This document shows positions 11,707 through 20,061 of a DNA stretch of 64,000 nt, piece after piece. The notes beneath the pieces were generated by a model that was not told where the DNA came from, searched no databases, and saw nothing but the letters and a program-made list of their open reading frames with translations. Where the stretch lies: contig JABAAB010000070.1 in NCBI GenBank assembly GCA_014238945.1, forward strand, positions 31,090 through 95,089, read 5' to 3'. The translations under genes and the position numbers were made by a program. How positions within the stretch are numbered: the first letter of the stretch is position 1; each line of letters begins with the position of its first letter. The stretch is from Lysobacterales bacterium (GTDB lineage: Bacteria; Pseudomonadota; Gammaproteobacteria; Xanthomonadales; SZUA-36).

Positions 11707-11738
11707 TTTACGCCTTTATTCACTTCGCGTAATCCCGT

Positions 11739-12614
11739 TTAACCCAACATCAAGATAATATAGTGATCTACCAGCAGAAATATGAACAACACCAGCAGAT
11801 AGGTGATCGAAAATGCAAAGGTGTACATGGGCAACAGCTTGTCCTTGCTTTTCATCATTCGCAGCGCGTACCACAGGAAACCGCCATTGAGCACACTGAC
11901 GCCAGCGAGATAAGTTAACCCACTCATTCCAGTCAGGTAGGGGAGTGTGGTGACAACGATCAGCAAAATCGTGTAGAGCAGAATCTGAAGTCGTGTAAAA
12001 TCCGCTCCATGGGTAACCGGTAGCATCGGAATGTCAACCAGGGCATATTCATCTTTTCGGTAGATCGCCAACGCCCAGAAATGTGGGGGTGTCCACACAA
12101 AAATGATCAGGAATAGCAGAAGAGCGTGGGGATCTACCTGTCCGGTGACCGAGGTCCAGCCCAGTACCGGAGGAGCAGCGCCTGCGGCACCTCCAATGAC
12201 TATATTTTGCGGTGTGGCACGTTTGAGCCAGACCGTGTAGACGATTGCATAGCCAATCAGTGACAGTAAGGTCAGCAAGGCAGTGAGCGTATTGACCCAC
12301 AAAATCAACACCGTCATGGATACCAACCCCAGAACCAAGGCAAATATCAATACATTGTGTTCTTTGAGTTCACCCGTGGCCAGCGGGCGATGGCGTGTGC
12401 GTGACATTTTAACGTCAATGCGCCGGTCCAGCAGATGATTGACAGCTGCCGCAGACGAAGCTGCCAGAGCGATTCCTGCGGTTCCCGCCAATAGTGCATC
12501 AAGTGGTGGTAATCCCGGGACTGCGAGAAACATCCCAACAATGGCTGTAAAAACGATCAGCATGACAACACGAGGTTTGCACAACTCCAGGTATTGATTG
12601 AATTTTCCCGACAT
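11739..12614 (-). CDS. ctaB: Protoheme IX farnesyltransferase (heme O synthase)
   Basis: Adds a farnesyl group to heme B to give heme O, the precursor of heme A for aa3 oxidase. This 291-residue UbiA-family membrane protein has about eight or nine hydrophobic segments and the Asp-rich substrate motif NHLLDRRID followed by MSRTRHRPLATG near residues 58-80. It starts 4 bases after the ctaA stop, so the two heme-modifying enzymes are one unit. The same gene is called cyoE when it accompanies bo3 oxidase; the neighbours here indicate the aa3 role. Confidence 0.96.
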   Translation of the reverse strand: MSGKFNQYLELCKPRVVMLIVFTAIVGMFLAVPGLPPLDALLAGTAGIALAASSAAAVNHLLDRRIDVKMSRTRHRPLATGELKEHNVLIFALVLGLVSMTVLILWVNTLTALLTLLSLIGYAIVYTVWLKRATPQNIVIGGAAGAAPPVLGWTSVTGQVDPHALLLFLIIFVWTPPHFWALAIYRKDEYALVDIPMLPVTHGADFTRLQILLYTILLIVVTTLPYLTGMSGLTYLAGVSVLNGGFLWYALRMMKSKDKLLPMYTFAFSITYLLVLFIFLLVDHYIILMLG

Positions 12615-12618
12615 GTTT

Positions 12619-13617
12619 CTAGTACGTCCGGTAACTGGTCTTGTTAAGGAGTCCGATCAGCGTGGCAAGCAACACGGCGGCCCCGGCATTGTGGGCTACC
12701 GCGTTTGCCAGGGGTAAGAAAAGTGCAATGTTCAATACACCCAGCGTGAACTGTGCCAGCACCAGTGCCATCAACAGCCGTCCGCCGGTACTCATTTGTG
12801 GTATTTTTATCAATCGCAGCGCGAGGGTGATCAGTACAAAGAGAGTTACCACCGCCCCTATTCTGTGGGCCAGGTGAACGGCTACGCGCGATTGTTGGTC
12901 CAGCAGCCCACCTTCATAATTGACACCGATCTCACGCCACAAGACAAAGCCCTCCCTGAAATTGGTCTCTGGCCACCATTGACCCATGCACATGGGCACA
13001 TCCGGGCAGGCAAGTGCGGCATAATTGGCGCTCGTCCAGCCGCCCAAAGCTATTTGTAGACCGAGTACAAAAATGCCGGTAATTATTGCTCCACGCATTC
13101 GCCGGACACGTACACCGGGTTTGTCGTTACCACGCGTGCGGCTTGAAAACATCAGCCAAAGTATCAACGAAAAACTGGTCAGACCACCGAGCAGGTGTGC
13201 CATGACAATGATGGGCTTCAGTTTTAATGTGACTGTCCACATACCGAGCAGCGCCTGGAATATGATCAGTGCAAATAGCACGGTGGTCAGTGTCCTGAAT
13301 TTGCGGTTAATTTCTGCACCGCGCCAGGCTTGCCAGCTGAGTGCGAAGACCAATAACATCAGGCCACCCGCCAGGTAGCGGTGCACCATTTCCCGCCAGG
13401 CCTTGGTTGCTTCATAGGGACGTTCCGGGAACGCTCGATTGGCTGACTCAATTTCGTGTGTCGCTTCAGGCCATGTCAACTGACCATAACACCCAGGCCA
13501 GTCCGGGCAACCCAATCCTGCATGAGAAAGCCTCACCCAGGCACCCAAAACAATGACGCAGAAGGCAAGGATTGCCGCAAATTTGGCCAGATTGTGAAAG
13601 CTTGGTTTCACAGTCAT
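12619..13617 (-). CDS. ctaA: Heme A synthase (COX15/CtaA)
   Basis: Membrane monooxygenase converting heme O to heme A. The protein is 332 residues with about eight membrane segments, the early ARVLSH-like segment (here AWVRLSHAGLGCPDWPGC) carrying a heme-ligand His and a Cys pair, and a second Cys pair in ALACPDVPMC. I chose the ATG at 13617 because it overlaps the upstream stop as ATGA, typical of translational coupling; an in-frame GTG at 13635 is possible. Upstream are the Sco-like gene and SURF1, downstream ctaB, forming one leftward oxidase-assembly unit. Confidence 0.94.
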   Translation of the reverse strand: MTVKPSFHNLAKFAAILAFCVIVLGAWVRLSHAGLGCPDWPGCYGQLTWPEATHEIESANRAFPERPYEATKAWREMVHRYLAGGLMLLVFALSWQAWRGAEINRKFRTLTTVLFALIIFQALLGMWTVTLKLKPIIVMAHLLGGLTSFSLILWLMFSSRTRGNDKPGVRVRRMRGAIITGIFVLGLQIALGGWTSANYAALACPDVPMCMGQWWPETNFREGFVLWREIGVNYEGGLLDQQSRVAVHLAHRIGAVVTLFVLITLALRLIKIPQMSTGGRLLMALVLAQFTLGVLNIALFLPLANAVAHNAGAAVLLATLIGLLNKTSYRTY

Positions 13618-14225
13618 CTCTCCTGTGCGAACCACTTGAGTAATCTTCTCAGGTCCTGATGGATGTCTTGTGGATTGGTATTTGTCCCGAAGGCAAGTAT
13701 TACATTGTGCATCGGGTCCAGTATATAGGTTCTGTAGTTTACCGGGCTGTTGTTAAGCGAAGCATTTTCCGTTTTGATGTCAGCCAGGGTTTTCAGCGAT
13801 GAACCCGAGAGATCGACGATAAAATTCAATTCCGAATAGATTGACAGGAGTCTGGTCTGCAGCTCGGTGTCGAGTGATTCAGGACTCAGTATTGCCAGTG
13901 CCAGATGGTTCTGCTTACGACCAAGCGCTTTGTGAATCTGACGAAACGCCGTGACATCCTGGGTACACTGTTTAATACATTGATCGCCGATGACATACAG
14001 GAGCAACCATTTGCCTTCCGGGGTTTGGTCGCCTTCGGTTCGCAGTACCGTGTCTCGCAGGTCCAGAGACAGAAAAACCGGTGGCTGCACGAGTTGACCG
14101 CGGTTTTTGAGTTGACCCGGTTGGAAAGCCCACCAGGATGAGCGCATGAGCATGGCCAGGAGCAACGGTGCCAGGAACAAAGTAAACAAGATCAGTAATG
14201 TGCGTTTCTGCGGGGACAGCTTCAT
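13614..14225 (-). CDS. Sco-like membrane-anchored oxidase assembly protein
   Basis: A 203-residue protein with one N-terminal membrane anchor (about residues 9-28) and a periplasmic thioredoxin-like domain. It carries a CxxxC motif (Cys83 and Cys87 in DQCIKQCTQD), the copper-binding motif of Sco1/SenC proteins. In true Sco proteins a distal His precedes the YxxDP-like strand; here that region reads SPVNYRTYILDP (about 160-171) with no His. It may therefore be a thiol-disulfide or copper-handling helper rather than a standard copper chaperone. Four-base overlaps with SURF1 upstream and ctaA downstream tie it to oxidase assembly. A comparable gene of unknown role sits in this position in Pseudomonas, from memory. 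Confidence 0.7.
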   Translation of the reverse strand: MKLSPQKRTLLILFTLFLAPLLLAMLMRSSWWAFQPGQLKNRGQLVQPPVFLSLDLRDTVLRTEGDQTPEGKWLLLYVIGDQCIKQCTQDVTAFRQIHKALGRKQNHLALAILSPESLDTELQTRLLSIYSELNFIVDLSGSSLKTLADIKTENASLNNSPVNYRTYILDPMHNVILAFGTNTNPQDIHQDLRRLLKWFAQER

Positions 14226-14947
14226 TCGTTACTCTTTCCATTCGTTTTAACACCAACAATAATCCACAGACCAATACTCAGGATTGCGAATGCATACCAT
14301 TGCACGGCATATCCCAGATGCCGGTCTGAACTCAGAAATACAGGTTTCCAACTCCGTCCTTCAAAGCCGTCCTGTTCCGACTTCAATAATTGAATGATTT
14401 GTCCATTAAGAGGCGTTTCCAGCACACTGGCAACGTCTTCAATGTTCAGGTAGGTGACCAGTTGAGGCCATTGATTGCGGTCCAGTTGGTCGGCTTCTCC
14501 CAGCGTCCGGCCGGGAACGGGCGCATGGTTGAGTATCCCTCGCAAAATGGTCTTGTTTGGCGTTGTTGGCACGTCGGGCAAGCTTCTCCTGTCCGCATCC
14601 ATTGGTAACCAGCCTCGGTTGACCAGGATCGTGATACCTTCCAGTGTGTGAAACGGTGTAAATACGTGTACCCCGGTCCGCCCGTTCAAGGTCTGATTAT
14701 CAAGAAGAATATGATGCACGGTATCGTAATGTCCGCGTACCTCAATCCGACTGAAGCGCGACATATTGTCTTCTAGGAACTGCTTCGGAACCAATGCTGC
14801 GCTTTGGAACTGTTTTTCCAGTGCCGCCTTCCCTGCTGATCGTTCAAGTTGCCAACTCCCGAGACCGGAGAACCCTGTCGCACACAAAAAAAGCACCGTG
14901 GTTCCAAGGATGCCTGGTTTGAATGACTTGAATACTTTGGGAACCAT
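14222..14947 (-). CDS. SURF1 family cytochrome oxidase assembly protein
   Basis: Assembly factor for heme A insertion into oxidase subunit I. The 241-residue protein has the SURF1 layout: membrane segments at each end (about residues 13-31 and 213-232) flanking a periplasmic domain. GSWQLERSAGKAALEKQF near the N-terminus resembles the family's LG.WQ..R..WK segment, and residues 107-113 read VNRGWLP. It is first in the leftward SURF1/Sco-like/ctaA/ctaB unit. Its start is 35 bases from the divergent DUF2909 start, so promoters for both must overlap or lie inside the opposing genes. Confidence 0.93.
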   Translation of the reverse strand: MVPKVFKSFKPGILGTTVLFLCATGFSGLGSWQLERSAGKAALEKQFQSAALVPKQFLEDNMSRFSRIEVRGHYDTVHHILLDNQTLNGRTGVHVFTPFHTLEGITILVNRGWLPMDADRRSLPDVPTTPNKTILRGILNHAPVPGRTLGEADQLDRNQWPQLVTYLNIEDVASVLETPLNGQIIQLLKSEQDGFEGRSWKPVFLSSDRHLGYAVQWYAFAILSIGLWIIVGVKTNGKSNE

Positions 14948-14982
14948 ACTTACCCTTGCACTTTCAAGAAGAGAGTCGTGTT

Positions 14983-15210
14983 GTGCTCGTAAAAGCCTCA
15001 GTCATCGTCATTTTATTGCTGATCATGTACACACTGGGTTCATCATTCGTATTCATGCTCAGGGATAAAGGCACCAGCGACAGGCTGGTCCGTCGTCTCG
15101 CCTGGCGGATAGGTCTTTCAATATTCCTGTTCCTGCTACTGTATCTGATGTTTGCTCTTGGCTGGATCGTTCCGTCCGCAGGACCGGTAAGATTTCCTGC
15201 TGACGGTTAA
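14983..15210 (+). CDS. DUF2909 twin-transmembrane protein
   Basis: A 75-residue protein with two hydrophobic segments (about residues 4-24 and 41-62) joined by a short basic loop containing LRDKGTSDRLVRRL, the pattern of the DUF2909 family found beside cytochrome c oxidase genes in gammaproteobacteria. Function is unknown. I chose the GTG at 14983 because GAGAG lies 7 bases upstream and the protein then begins at the membrane segment, as in relatives. A TTG at 14956 would add nine residues. It is transcribed against the rest of the oxidase locus, converging on ctaE and diverging from SURF1. Confidence 0.8.
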   Translation: MLVKASVIVILLLIMYTLGSSFVFMLRDKGTSDRLVRRLAWRIGLSIFLFLLLYLMFALGWIVPSAGPVRFPADG

Positions 15211-15273
15211 TCACTGTCCAGTCATATGGACCTGATCAGGAGATCCGAGGGCTGAATGTTAAGGTTTTTGAAA

Positions 15274-16143
15274 TCAGAGTGCGTAGACGAAAATGAACAG
15301 CCCCAACCAGACCACGTCAACGAAATGCCAATACCAGGCAACTGCCTCAAATGCAAAGTGATGCTTGGGTTTAAAGTGCCCCTTTATACTGCGCACCAAA
15401 ATGACGGTCAGCATGATGGCTCCCAAAGTCACATGCATGCCATGAAAACCCGTCAGCATAAAAAAAGTTGCGCCATAGATTCCGGAACCCAGCGTGAGAC
15501 CCAGTTCGGTGTAAGCCTCCTTGTATTCTCCTACCTGAAAGACGAGGAAAATGAAGCCCAGCAGCACCGTAGCGGCCAGCCAGGTCACCAGTTCGCGGCG
15601 CTGGTCTTTTATCAGCGCATGGTGAGCCAGGGTAATGGTTATCCCTGATGTCAACAGTATCAATGTGTTTATGAATGGTATGCCAAAGGCAGGAATGGTC
15701 TGAAATTCCCCACCCAGGTTACCCGGACCGTTGGTTGGCCACATCGGCACGTAGCCCTGCCACAGCAACTCATTGGTCGATGCGCCGGTTCCGGATCCCC
15801 CCAGCCAGGGCACTGAAAGCGCGCGCGCGTAAAACAATGCTCCAAACAATACTGCGAAAAACATCACTTCTGAATAAATAAACCAGGACATGCCCATGCG
15901 GAATGAACCGTCCACCTGGGCATTGTACAAACCAGCCTGGCTTTCGCGTATGACCTCTCCAAACCAGCCGAACAGCATGAAAATAATGGTGGCGAGCCCC
16001 AGCCAGAACGTCCACTGGGCCATTGCAGAACCGTTCATCCAGTTGGCCGCACTGGCCAGCATGATAATCATTCCGAGTGACCCCACCATTGGCCACTTTG
16101 TGTCGTGGGGTACGTAATATGAGCCTTCAGCGTGTTGTGCCAT
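15274..16143 (-). CDS. ctaE: Cytochrome c oxidase subunit III
   Basis: Membrane subunit of aa3-type oxidase that stabilises subunit I and its proton uptake. The 289-residue protein shows seven membrane segments and the conserved segments SEVMFFAVLFGALFYAR and MLTGFHGMHVTLGAIML. The C-terminus, HFAFEAVAWYWHFVDVVWLG, is the hallmark of the family. It follows ctaG by 25 bases on the minus strand and ends the structural-subunit unit ctaC-ctaD-small ORF-ctaG-ctaE. Confidence 0.97.
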   Translation of the reverse strand: MAQHAEGSYYVPHDTKWPMVGSLGMIIMLASAANWMNGSAMAQWTFWLGLATIIFMLFGWFGEVIRESQAGLYNAQVDGSFRMGMSWFIYSEVMFFAVLFGALFYARALSVPWLGGSGTGASTNELLWQGYVPMWPTNGPGNLGGEFQTIPAFGIPFINTLILLTSGITITLAHHALIKDQRRELVTWLAATVLLGFIFLVFQVGEYKEAYTELGLTLGSGIYGATFFMLTGFHGMHVTLGAIMLTVILVRSIKGHFKPKHHFAFEAVAWYWHFVDVVWLGLFIFVYAL

Positions 16144-16168
16144 GTTTCGTTCTCAATATCCCAAAGAT

Positions 16169-16720
16169 TTAATGATGCTGTGCCACATTGTCCGAGGGCT
16201 CATATCCCTGCCTGAAAAAGGTATAGGACAAGGTGATTTCCTGAATGTGATCTGGCAGATCCGGCTTGATGTAAAAATATACGGGCATTTCCCGGCTTTC
16301 GTTCGAATTCAGTATCTGTTCGGTAAAACAGAAACACTCGGTTTTTACAAAATAAAGACTGGCTTCGGCCGGAGACACGTTATAAGTAGCCTGACCGGTG
16401 ATTGGGTCGTCTTCGGGGTTCATCGCGATATACAGTGCCTGAGTGGGTACTCCGAGTTGAACCATACTGGTTTTTTCTTTTGGCTGAAAAATCCACGGTA
16501 GCGAGGTATTGATACTTGCATCAAAGCGAATCTGAACCACTCGGTCAGCAGCAACCGCCTCATGGTTGTTCTCCGATATCTGGATTGCGCGACCACCCAG
16601 TCCAGTGAGGTTGCAGAAAACGTCATACAAGGGCCACATTGCGAAGCCAAATCCAAACATGCCAACCGCGACCAGTGCCAGCCGTCTTACCGTCTTGCGG
16701 TTTGTTTGCTCAAGATCCAA
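16169..16720 (-). CDS. ctaG: Cytochrome c oxidase assembly protein CtaG/Cox11
   Basis: Periplasmic, membrane-anchored copper chaperone delivering CuB to subunit I. It has one N-terminal membrane segment (LVAVGMFGFGFAMWPLYDVF, followed by CNLTGLGG) and a beta-rich domain with the copper-binding CFCFTEQIL motif. I propose a TTG start at 16720: GGGA lies 7 bases upstream, the resulting 183 residues fit the family, and it begins just after the stop of a small upstream ORF. The longer reading from an ATG at 16843 would overlap nearly all of that small ORF and add 41 residues without family similarity. Start confidence is moderate, family confidence high. Confidence 0.93.
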   Translation of the reverse strand: MDLEQTNRKTVRRLALVAVGMFGFGFAMWPLYDVFCNLTGLGGRAIQISENNHEAVAADRVVQIRFDASINTSLPWIFQPKEKTSMVQLGVPTQALYIAMNPEDDPITGQATYNVSPAEASLYFVKTECFCFTEQILNSNESREMPVYFYIKPDLPDHIQEITLSYTFFRQGYEPSDNVAQHH

Positions 16721-16721
16721 T

Positions 16722-16853
16722 TCAACGTCCCAAAACAGTGGAGCCAATGAACGCTGCGAATATCGCAATGGCAACGCAGGCGAGAATCCAGGCGGTCTTC
16801 CTCGCCTGCTTTCGGTTGAGTTGCAGGTCGTTTCCGTTGTCATCTGTGCTCAT
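16722..16853 (-). CDS. Small cytochrome oxidase assembly protein (43 aa)
   Basis: A 43-residue reading frame beginning MSTDDNGNDLQLNRKQARKT, with a basic stretch followed by one membrane segment (AWILACVAIAIFAAFIG, residues 21-37). It sits exactly between ctaD and ctaG, where gammaproteobacteria and betaproteobacteria often carry an unnamed small oxidase-assembly membrane protein. It starts 18 bases after the ctaD stop and ends one base before the proposed ctaG start. The charged N-terminus plus single helix argues for a real protein. No direct function is known to me. Confidence 0.75.
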   Translation of the reverse strand: MSTDDNGNDLQLNRKQARKTAWILACVAIAIFAAFIGSTVLGR

Positions 16854-16871
16854 GAGAATTCCCATCCGGAT

Positions 16872-18503
16872 TCACTCCGCGTGTTTGACCATATTCTGAG
16901 TCACATCCGGAGGAGTGGTGAAGCTGTGGTGTGGGGGAGGTGAACTAAGGGTCCATTCCAGCCCCCTGGATCCTGCCCAAACTGCTGATGTTGCCCTGAC
17001 TTTGCTCTTGAATATGCAGTGCAAAATCACACCTACAAAAATCAGCTGAGTTGCTGCGAAAGCAAATCCGCCAATTGATGAAATCATATTGAAGTCAGCG
17101 AATTGGGGTGAATAATCCGGGATCCTGCGTGGCATGCCAGCCAGGCCAAGGTAATGCTGGGGGAAAAACAGAACATTGACAAAAACTGCAGACAACCAGA
17201 AATGTATCTTGCCCCACTTTTCCGAGTACATATTGCCAGAAAATTTGGGTAGCCAGAAATAGGTTGCTGCCATCAAGGCAAATACGGCACCCGGGACCAG
17301 GACATAATGGAAATGAGCAACGACAAAATAGGTGTCGTGGTACTGAAAATCCGCAGCCGTGATGGCCAGCATCAATCCGGATAATCCACCGATGGTGAAC
17401 AGGACTACGAAACCGATTGCGAATAACATCGGTGTTTCAAAGGTCATTGAACCTTGCCACATGGTACTGACCCAGTTAAATACTTTTACCCCGGTCGGAA
17501 CGGAAATCAGCATCGTGGCGTACATGAAAAACAACTCACCCTGTAATGGCATACCCACGGTGAACATGTGGTGGGCCCAAACAATAAACGACAGGAAGGC
17601 AATCGAGCCCGTGGCATATACCATCGACCCATATCCGAACAATGGCTTACGCGCAAAGGTTGGAAGTATTTCAGAAATCACACCAAAGGCCGGCAGGATC
17701 ATGATATAGACTTCCGGATGCCCGAAGAACCAGAATATATGCTGGAACAGGACCGGGTCACCACCACCCGCGGCGTTGAAAAAATTGGTACCAAAAAAGT
17801 GGTCTGTCAGCAGCATGGTCACCGCACCGGCAAGCACTGGCATCACCGCGATCAGCAGGTACGCCGTTATTAACCAGGTCCAGATAAACATGGGCATACG
17901 CAGCAGGGTCATACCTGGTGCACGCATATTCAATATGGTCGCAATGATGTTGATCGACCCCATGATCGAGGAAATACCCATCATGTGTATGGCAAACACG
18001 ACGAATGCGAAATTCGTACCTGATTGCAATACCAGTGGAGGGTACAGAGTCCAGCCTGCAGCGGGTCCGCCCGAATCCATGAACAGGGTGGATATCAACA
18101 TGGTAAAGGCAAAGGGCAGTATCCAGAAGCTCCAGTTGTTCAATCGAGGCAAGGCCATATCCGGTGCACCAATCATCATCGGGATCAGCCAGTTTGCAAA
18201 ACCTACCCAGGCAGGCATTACGGCTCCGAAAACCATGACCAATGCATGCATGGTAGTCATCTGGTTAAAGAAGTCAGGCTCGACCAGTTGCAACCCCGGC
18301 ATGAACAGTTCTGCCCGGATGATGATGGCCATGACACCACCCACCAGAAACATCAGCAATGACATGACCAGATACAGCGTGCCAATGTCCTTGTGATTGG
18401 TGGTGAAGACCCAGCGGTTCAGGAATCCCGTTGGCTTGTGGTCATGATCATCATGGTCTGCATGAGCAAGATGCTGTTCGTTATGGATAATATCGCTGCT
18501 CAT
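16872..18503 (-). CDS. ctaD: Cytochrome c oxidase subunit I
   Basis: Catalytic subunit of aa3-type oxidase; it binds heme a, heme a3 and CuB, reduces oxygen to water and pumps protons. The 543-residue protein has twelve membrane segments. Visible marks include [31 protein letters not shown] (the CuB His and cross-linked Tyr), the His pair in [11 protein letters not shown], and [14 protein letters not shown] with heme ligands. The start overlaps the ctaC stop by 4 bases. A His/Asp-rich N-terminus ([10 protein letters not shown]) precedes the core. Confidence 0.98.
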   Translation of the reverse strand: MSSDIIHNEQHLAHADHDDHDHKPTGFLNRWVFTTNHKDIGTLYLVMSLLMFLVGGVMAIIIRAELFMPGLQLVEPDFFNQMTTMHALVMVFGAVMPAWVGFANWLIPMMIGAPDMALPRLNNWSFWILPFAFTMLISTLFMDSGGPAAGWTLYPPLVLQSGTNFAFVVFAIHMMGISSIMGSINIIATILNMRAPGMTLLRMPMFIWTWLITAYLLIAVMPVLAGAVTMLLTDHFFGTNFFNAAGGGDPVLFQHIFWFFGHPEVYIMILPAFGVISEILPTFARKPLFGYGSMVYATGSIAFLSFIVWAHHMFTVGMPLQGELFFMYATMLISVPTGVKVFNWVSTMWQGSMTFETPMLFAIGFVVLFTIGGLSGLMLAITAADFQYHDTYFVVAHFHYVLVPGAVFALMAATYFWLPKFSGNMYSEKWGKIHFWLSAVFVNVLFFPQHYLGLAGMPRRIPDYSPQFADFNMISSIGGFAFAATQLIFVGVILHCIFKSKVRATSAVWAGSRGLEWTLSSPPPHHSFTTPPDVTQNMVKHAE

Positions 18504-19684
18504 GGTGCTGCTTCCTGTTGCGAACCCTGTTGCTTCATATTTGCGATGGTCATCGGTTGCACGACATCACCGGTGTTGTTACCAAACGCGTTGCGGGTAT
18601 AGGTCAAGACGGCGGCAATGTCGGTTACCACGAGTTTATCGCGCCAACCGCTCATCGCGGTTCCATCGCGGCCGTTCATGACCAGGTCGAGATGTGCATC
18701 GACAGGCCCGGTGGCAATCTCGCTTCCAGCCAATGCTGGAAATGCAGGCAAAAGGCCCTGACCGGCGGGCTGGTGACAGGTTGCGCATGCAGATTCGTAT
18801 ACTTCCTGGCCGTGCTGCATCAATTCCTGTCGGGTCCAAAGACGGTTCAGTTCCTGTTCCTGATCCCTGGATTCAGCCAGCTTCGACGCGATCCAGGACT
18901 CGAAATCAGCCTCACTCAGGGCTCGCACCACTATGGGCATAAAACCATGATCCTTGCCACACAGCTCTGCACATTGACCACGGTAGGTGCCGGGTGTTTT
19001 GATATTGGTCCAGGCTTCATTTACAAAACCAGGTATGGCGTCGCGCTTCCAGCCAAGATCGGGTACCCACCATGAGTGAATGACATCATCAGCGGTGATA
19101 AGAAATTTTATTTTTCTGTTTACCGGTAGCACCAGTGGGTGATCCACGTCCAACAGGTAGTTATCGATGCTGCGGGGGTCAACGCCTGAATTCAGTTGAC
19201 GTGCTGCATTGGATGCGGAGTCAAGACTGGAAATAAAACCAAGGTCATGATCGAGATACTCATATTTCCAGCGCCATTGAAACCCCGTGACTTTTATTGT
19301 CATCTCGGAGCCCGAGGAGTCTTCCATACGTACCAGTGCCAGTGTCGCAGGCAGAGACATGCCAACCAGGATCAGAACGGGAATAACGGTCCAGATGATC
19401 TCTGCGCGAGTTGAGTGACTAAATTTTGCAGCCTTATAGCCACGCGATTTTCGATGCAACACGATGGACGTGAACATGGCCGTAAATACACAAATACCTA
19501 TGATCACGCATATCCACAGAACGATCATGTGCAATTCATAGTGATCAACACTTTGTGATGTTACGCCTTGCGGCATATTGATCTCGTTACCCGTCATGGC
19601 AGGGGCCACCAATAGCAACCAGGTCGCGGCTGATACTGCCGCGAATACGGCCAGGCCAACGATGACGATATTTTCCTTTCTCAT
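18500..19684 (-). CDS. ctaC: Cytochrome c oxidase subunit II with fused cytochrome c domain
   Basis: Accepts electrons at the CuA centre and passes them to subunit I. Two N-terminal membrane segments (about residues 5-28 and 52-76) precede a cupredoxin domain whose CuA ligands are visible: His203, Cys238, Cys242, His246 and Met249 within [15 protein letters not shown]-terminal cytochrome c domain follows, with CATCH (Cys300, Cys303, His304) and a likely Met ligand in TAMSGW, so the 394-residue protein is of the heme-c-extended type. It is first in the oxidase unit; its promoter must lie in the 377-base gap before putA. Confidence 0.97.
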   Translation of the reverse strand: MRKENIVIVGLAVFAAVSAATWLLLVAPAMTGNEINMPQGVTSQSVDHYELHMIVLWICVIIGICVFTAMFTSIVLHRKSRGYKAAKFSHSTRAEIIWTVIPVLILVGMSLPATLALVRMEDSSGSEMTIKVTGFQWRWKYEYLDHDLGFISSLDSASNAARQLNSGVDPRSIDNYLLDVDHPLVLPVNRKIKFLITADDVIHSWWVPDLGWKRDAIPGFVNEAWTNIKTPGTYRGQCAELCGKDHGFMPIVVRALSEADFESWIASKLAESRDQEQELNRLWTRQELMQHGQEVYESACATCHQPAGQGLLPAFPALAGSEIATGPVDAHLDLVMNGRDGTAMSGWRDKLVVTDIAAVLTYTRNAFGNNTGDVVQPMTIANMKQQGSQQEAAP

Positions 19685-20061
19685 TAAAACCTGAGCCTCA
19701 ATATTAATATAACTTTAGTTATGCTGATTTGCGTCTTTGCGGCAGTGCTGACCGTCGATCTTTGGTATCAAAACTTGTCCGACCATACAGCCTGGATTTG
19801 TACAATCCATAGCGTAACTGGGACATGGCTCATTTGTGTACCGTAACCGAAAAACGTAAACAGATAATTGTAACTTTCTTGACAATGTGTGGGCAAGGAT
19901 TTGCATTGCTTCTTCAACAACAATCGAATCAAATACGGATCGGCGCAAAATTCGCTGCTTCGGTGCTTGGTGTTTTGGCCGTTGATGACTAAACTTACTG
20001 TCCCTGTTCCACCGTCGACAGTACCAGGACAGTATCCAATGAATATCAGGCAGACACCAAT
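19685..20061. other. Divergent ctaC/putA intergenic region
   Basis: About 377 bases with no convincing gene. It must hold the leftward oxidase promoter and the rightward putA promoter. A symmetric ATAACTTTAGTTAT (19709-19722) lies 25 bases before the ctaC start and could be an operator or part of a promoter. I could not identify good -35/-10 pairs. No PutA or PRODH-type regulator is encoded nearby. Confidence 0.4.

Noticed and set aside
16721..16843. Upstream extension of ctaG to an ATG at 16843
   Set aside because: It would cover nearly all of the 43-residue ORF in another frame and add 41 residues unlike Cox11 proteins.
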